A stretch of DNA of 64,000 bases, from NCBI GenBank assembly GCA_026645815.1, contig JAPKMR010000005.1:52720-116719 (forward strand), read 5' to 3'. The position numbers and the translations under genes were made by a program. Below the pieces are notes generated by a model. It was not told the origin of the DNA. It worked only from the letters and a program-made list of their open reading frames with translations, and did no database searches. The DNA is from Anaerolineae bacterium. Its GTDB lineage: Bacteria; Chloroflexota; Anaerolineae; B4-G1; SLSP01. This document shows, piece after piece, positions 62,741 through 64,000 of the stretch (position 1 is its first letter; each line of letters starts with the position of its first letter).

Positions 62741-63475
62741 TCAATCACGTCGCAGCGTCATGCGTAACCGGTAATACTCTCCCTTGAAAACGCTGTCGCT
62801 GTACATGACCAATTTGTGGTGGGAATCAAAAGTCCGGCGACGAGTCACCAGCACGGCTAAAGGAGGAGACGCCTGCAATAGCTCGCATTCTTCAGGACTG
62901 GCCAAAAGCGCGTGCACTGTCTGTGTGCCCTGTGAAAGACGCAGCCCATAATACTCTTCAAGCGTTTTGTACATAGATTCGATGTCCAAAGTGAGGAGGT
63001 CAGGGAAAAGCGCAAAGGGCAGATAAAACGTCTCGATGCAGATAGGGGCATCATAGGCCGACCGCAAATTCTGGATGAGGATAACTTGCTCACCCTGTAG
63101 CAGGTTGAGATTACGAGCTGCCATGAAATTCGCACTGATCACACGGCGCTGCAACACACGCGTGGTAAAAGGCAAACCATCTGCAGCCATTTGCTCCGGA
63201 AAATCATATAAGCGCAATTGGAAGTCATCAGAAGGCAAAGCCACATAATAACCACTACCTGGGCGGGAGTAAATGGACCCTTCATTGCTAAGCCACCGCA
63301 GCGCCCGCTGAACGGTCGTACGGCTGACGCCATGCTCAGCTGCCAGGTAACGTTCAGAGGGCAATTTCTGTCCGGGGGCAAGCGCACCAGACTTGATAGA
63401 TTCACGTAAAATGAGATATAACTGCTGATGCAATGCGGCTTCTTTAGCCGCATCCAGGCGCTTTGTCTTCGGCAT
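62741..63475 (-). CDS. GntR-family regulator with UTRA effector domain
   Basis: 244 aa. N-terminal winged helix: LYLILRESIKSGALAPGQKLPSERYLAAEHGVSRTTVQRALRWLSNEGSIYSRPGSGYYVA. The C-terminal UTRA domain (ANFMAARNLNLLQGEQVILIQNLRSAYDAPICIETFYLPFALFPDL, ending VMYSDSVFKGEYYRLRM) usually binds a sugar phosphate or similar. GGAGGAAG precedes ATG 63475. Likely controls its own operon with the NTP transferase-HAD gene. Confidence 0.93.
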   Translation of the reverse strand: MPKTKRLDAAKEAALHQQLYLILRESIKSGALAPGQKLPSERYLAAEHGVSRTTVQRALRWLSNEGSIYSRPGSGYYVALPSDDFQLRLYDFPEQMAADGLPFTTRVLQRRVISANFMAARNLNLLQGEQVILIQNLRSAYDAPICIETFYLPFALFPDLLTLDIESMYKTLEEYYGLRLSQGTQTVHALLASPEECELLQASPPLAVLVTRRRTFDSHHKLVMYSDSVFKGEYYRLRMTLRRD

Positions 63476-63581
63476 CACTTCCTCCGCCCACAAATGGCAC
63501 ACTTTGACATGAGAGCTGGCACCCAACCACCAGCTGCAGGCCTGGCATAGCCCGAAAAATCTGTACGTTAGTGTAGTGCGG

Positions 63582-63587
63582 ATTATA
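63582..63587 (-). promoter_or_regulatory. -10 element for the GntR operon
   Basis: Minus-strand TATAAT about 107 bp upstream of ATG 63475; the spacer contains a TTAGTGTAGTG/CACTACACTAA-type sequence (63569-63579) that might be an operator. Confidence 0.5.
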
Positions 63588-63624
63588 CGCGATTGTGAGA
63601 CACCCGCCACCCAATGGAAGGAAA

Positions 63625-63785
63625 GGGTGCGTTTCAAAACGGGGGCGAAAATCTCAGGCGCTCCCACAGGGCGCAGAAAAAATTGATTTTTGGCGGTGGG
63701 GCAAAGCCCCACCGCCAAAAATCAATCAAAGAAAGGTGTTTGTATGATGATCATCTTGCTTTTGCCTCAAAGTTGAAACGCACCC
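63625..63785 (-). mobile_element. Family B MITE, complete copy with target duplication (161 bp)
   Basis: Ends GGGTGCGTTTCAA and TTGAAACGCACCC. Identical length to the copy at 40184. Perfect 8-bp flanking repeats GAAGGAAA (63617-63624 and 63786-63793). Central 21-bp perfect hairpin 63682-63702/63706-63726 with AAA loop. Reverse orientation. Confidence 0.92.
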
Positions 63786-63882
63786 GAAGGAAAGAGGGTC
63801 TGCAAACGGACGAAGGGGGGTCCTTTTTTATGTTTTCGAGGCACCCTACAGCCAATCATTTGTCCTAGATTCCAAAACCTGC

Positions 63883-64000
63883 GGGTATACGACAGAATAT
63901 TGGGAAAAATAAGATTGGCATCTTGCAAATGGCCCTTGTCAGCGCTCAAACATCTGCGTCGCCGTACTCGGCGCTTCTTTCTGCTGGTGTGATTTTCGTG
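63883..64000 (+). mobile_element. Family A MITE, cut by the window end
   Basis: Starts GGGTATACGACAGAATATTGG and follows the left half of the family through GTACTCGGCGCTTCTTTCTG to GTGATTTTCGTG, where the window ends inside the central hairpin. It lies 97 bp from the family B copy, as in the cluster at 40184-40631. Confidence 0.88.

Noticed and set aside
63614..63868. 84-aa ORF at the right edge
   Set aside because: It runs through a family B MITE with its palindromic centre; no independent coding evidence.

Overview
The window looks like a chromosomal segment of a Chloroflexota bacterium, probably Anaerolineae/Caldilineae-like. There is no rRNA or tRNA gene to fix the taxonomy, so this rests on gene style: Thr/Pro-rich linkers on a secreted LCP protein, a large FG-GAP surface protein ending in a FLPLVLR-type tail, a cyclase-ATPase-TPR giant protein, and the composition of the division cluster. 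Coding density is high. The intergenic spaces are unusually rich in long perfect hairpins and in two families of short non-autonomous mobile repeats.

Layout. 1-405 is the end of a class I aminotransferase. 475-4374 (minus) holds a 1199-residue GH13-type protein behind a tiny membrane peptide. 4711-6258 (plus) is an LCP cell-wall ligase. 6393-14410 (minus) runs alaS, two membrane proteins, a baseplate-J-like membrane protein, ruvX and mltG. 14767-17153 (plus) holds a membrane/PH-SHOCT pair, a small monocistronic gene and a SagB-type oxidoreductase. 17254-19076 (minus) is nurA plus a HAS-barrel protein. 19380-35479 (plus) is the division and cell-wall (dcw) cluster: mraZ, rsmH, ftsL-like, ftsI, murF, murD, ftsW, murG, cvpA-like, murC, a 51-aa ORF, murB, ddl, ftsQ, ftsA, ftsZ. 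It starts at a strong promoter followed by four phased MraZ boxes. murE and mraY are missing from it.

After ftsZ come a DUF1622 protein, an ABC ATPase/permease pair whose permease carries a SpoIIM-like domain, and a small gene plus a stand-alone cNMP-binding protein (minus). Divergent to these is a 1388-aa protein with the domain order of animal soluble adenylyl cyclase (C1-C2-NTPase-TPR). Then come a 1766-aa FG-GAP/metalloprotease-like surface protein, holB, a THEP1-type NTPase, tmRNA (ssrA), a glycosyltransferase, a PHP phosphoesterase, an uncharacterised protein, a lipid kinase, a complete ECF vitamin-type transporter (S, fused A-A, T) behind a structured leader RNA, rlmN, a nucleotidyltransferase-HAD fusion and a GntR/UTRA regulator.

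Mobile repeats. Family A elements are 248 bp with about 21-bp terminal inverted repeats beginning GGGTATA and 9-bp target duplications. Family B elements are 161 bp with 13-bp termini GGGTGCGTTTCAA and an 8-bp target duplication at one copy. Both carry a central hairpin with a GATTTT...AAAATC rim. The stem sequence differs between copies while pairing is kept, and one B copy lacks it. They look like mobile cassettes carrying bidirectional terminators.

The best candidates for new biology are this modular hairpin/MITE system, the sAC-like cyclase next to a cNMP-binding protein, the ECF leader RNA, the small ORF between murC and murB, and the NTP-transferase-HAD fusion.
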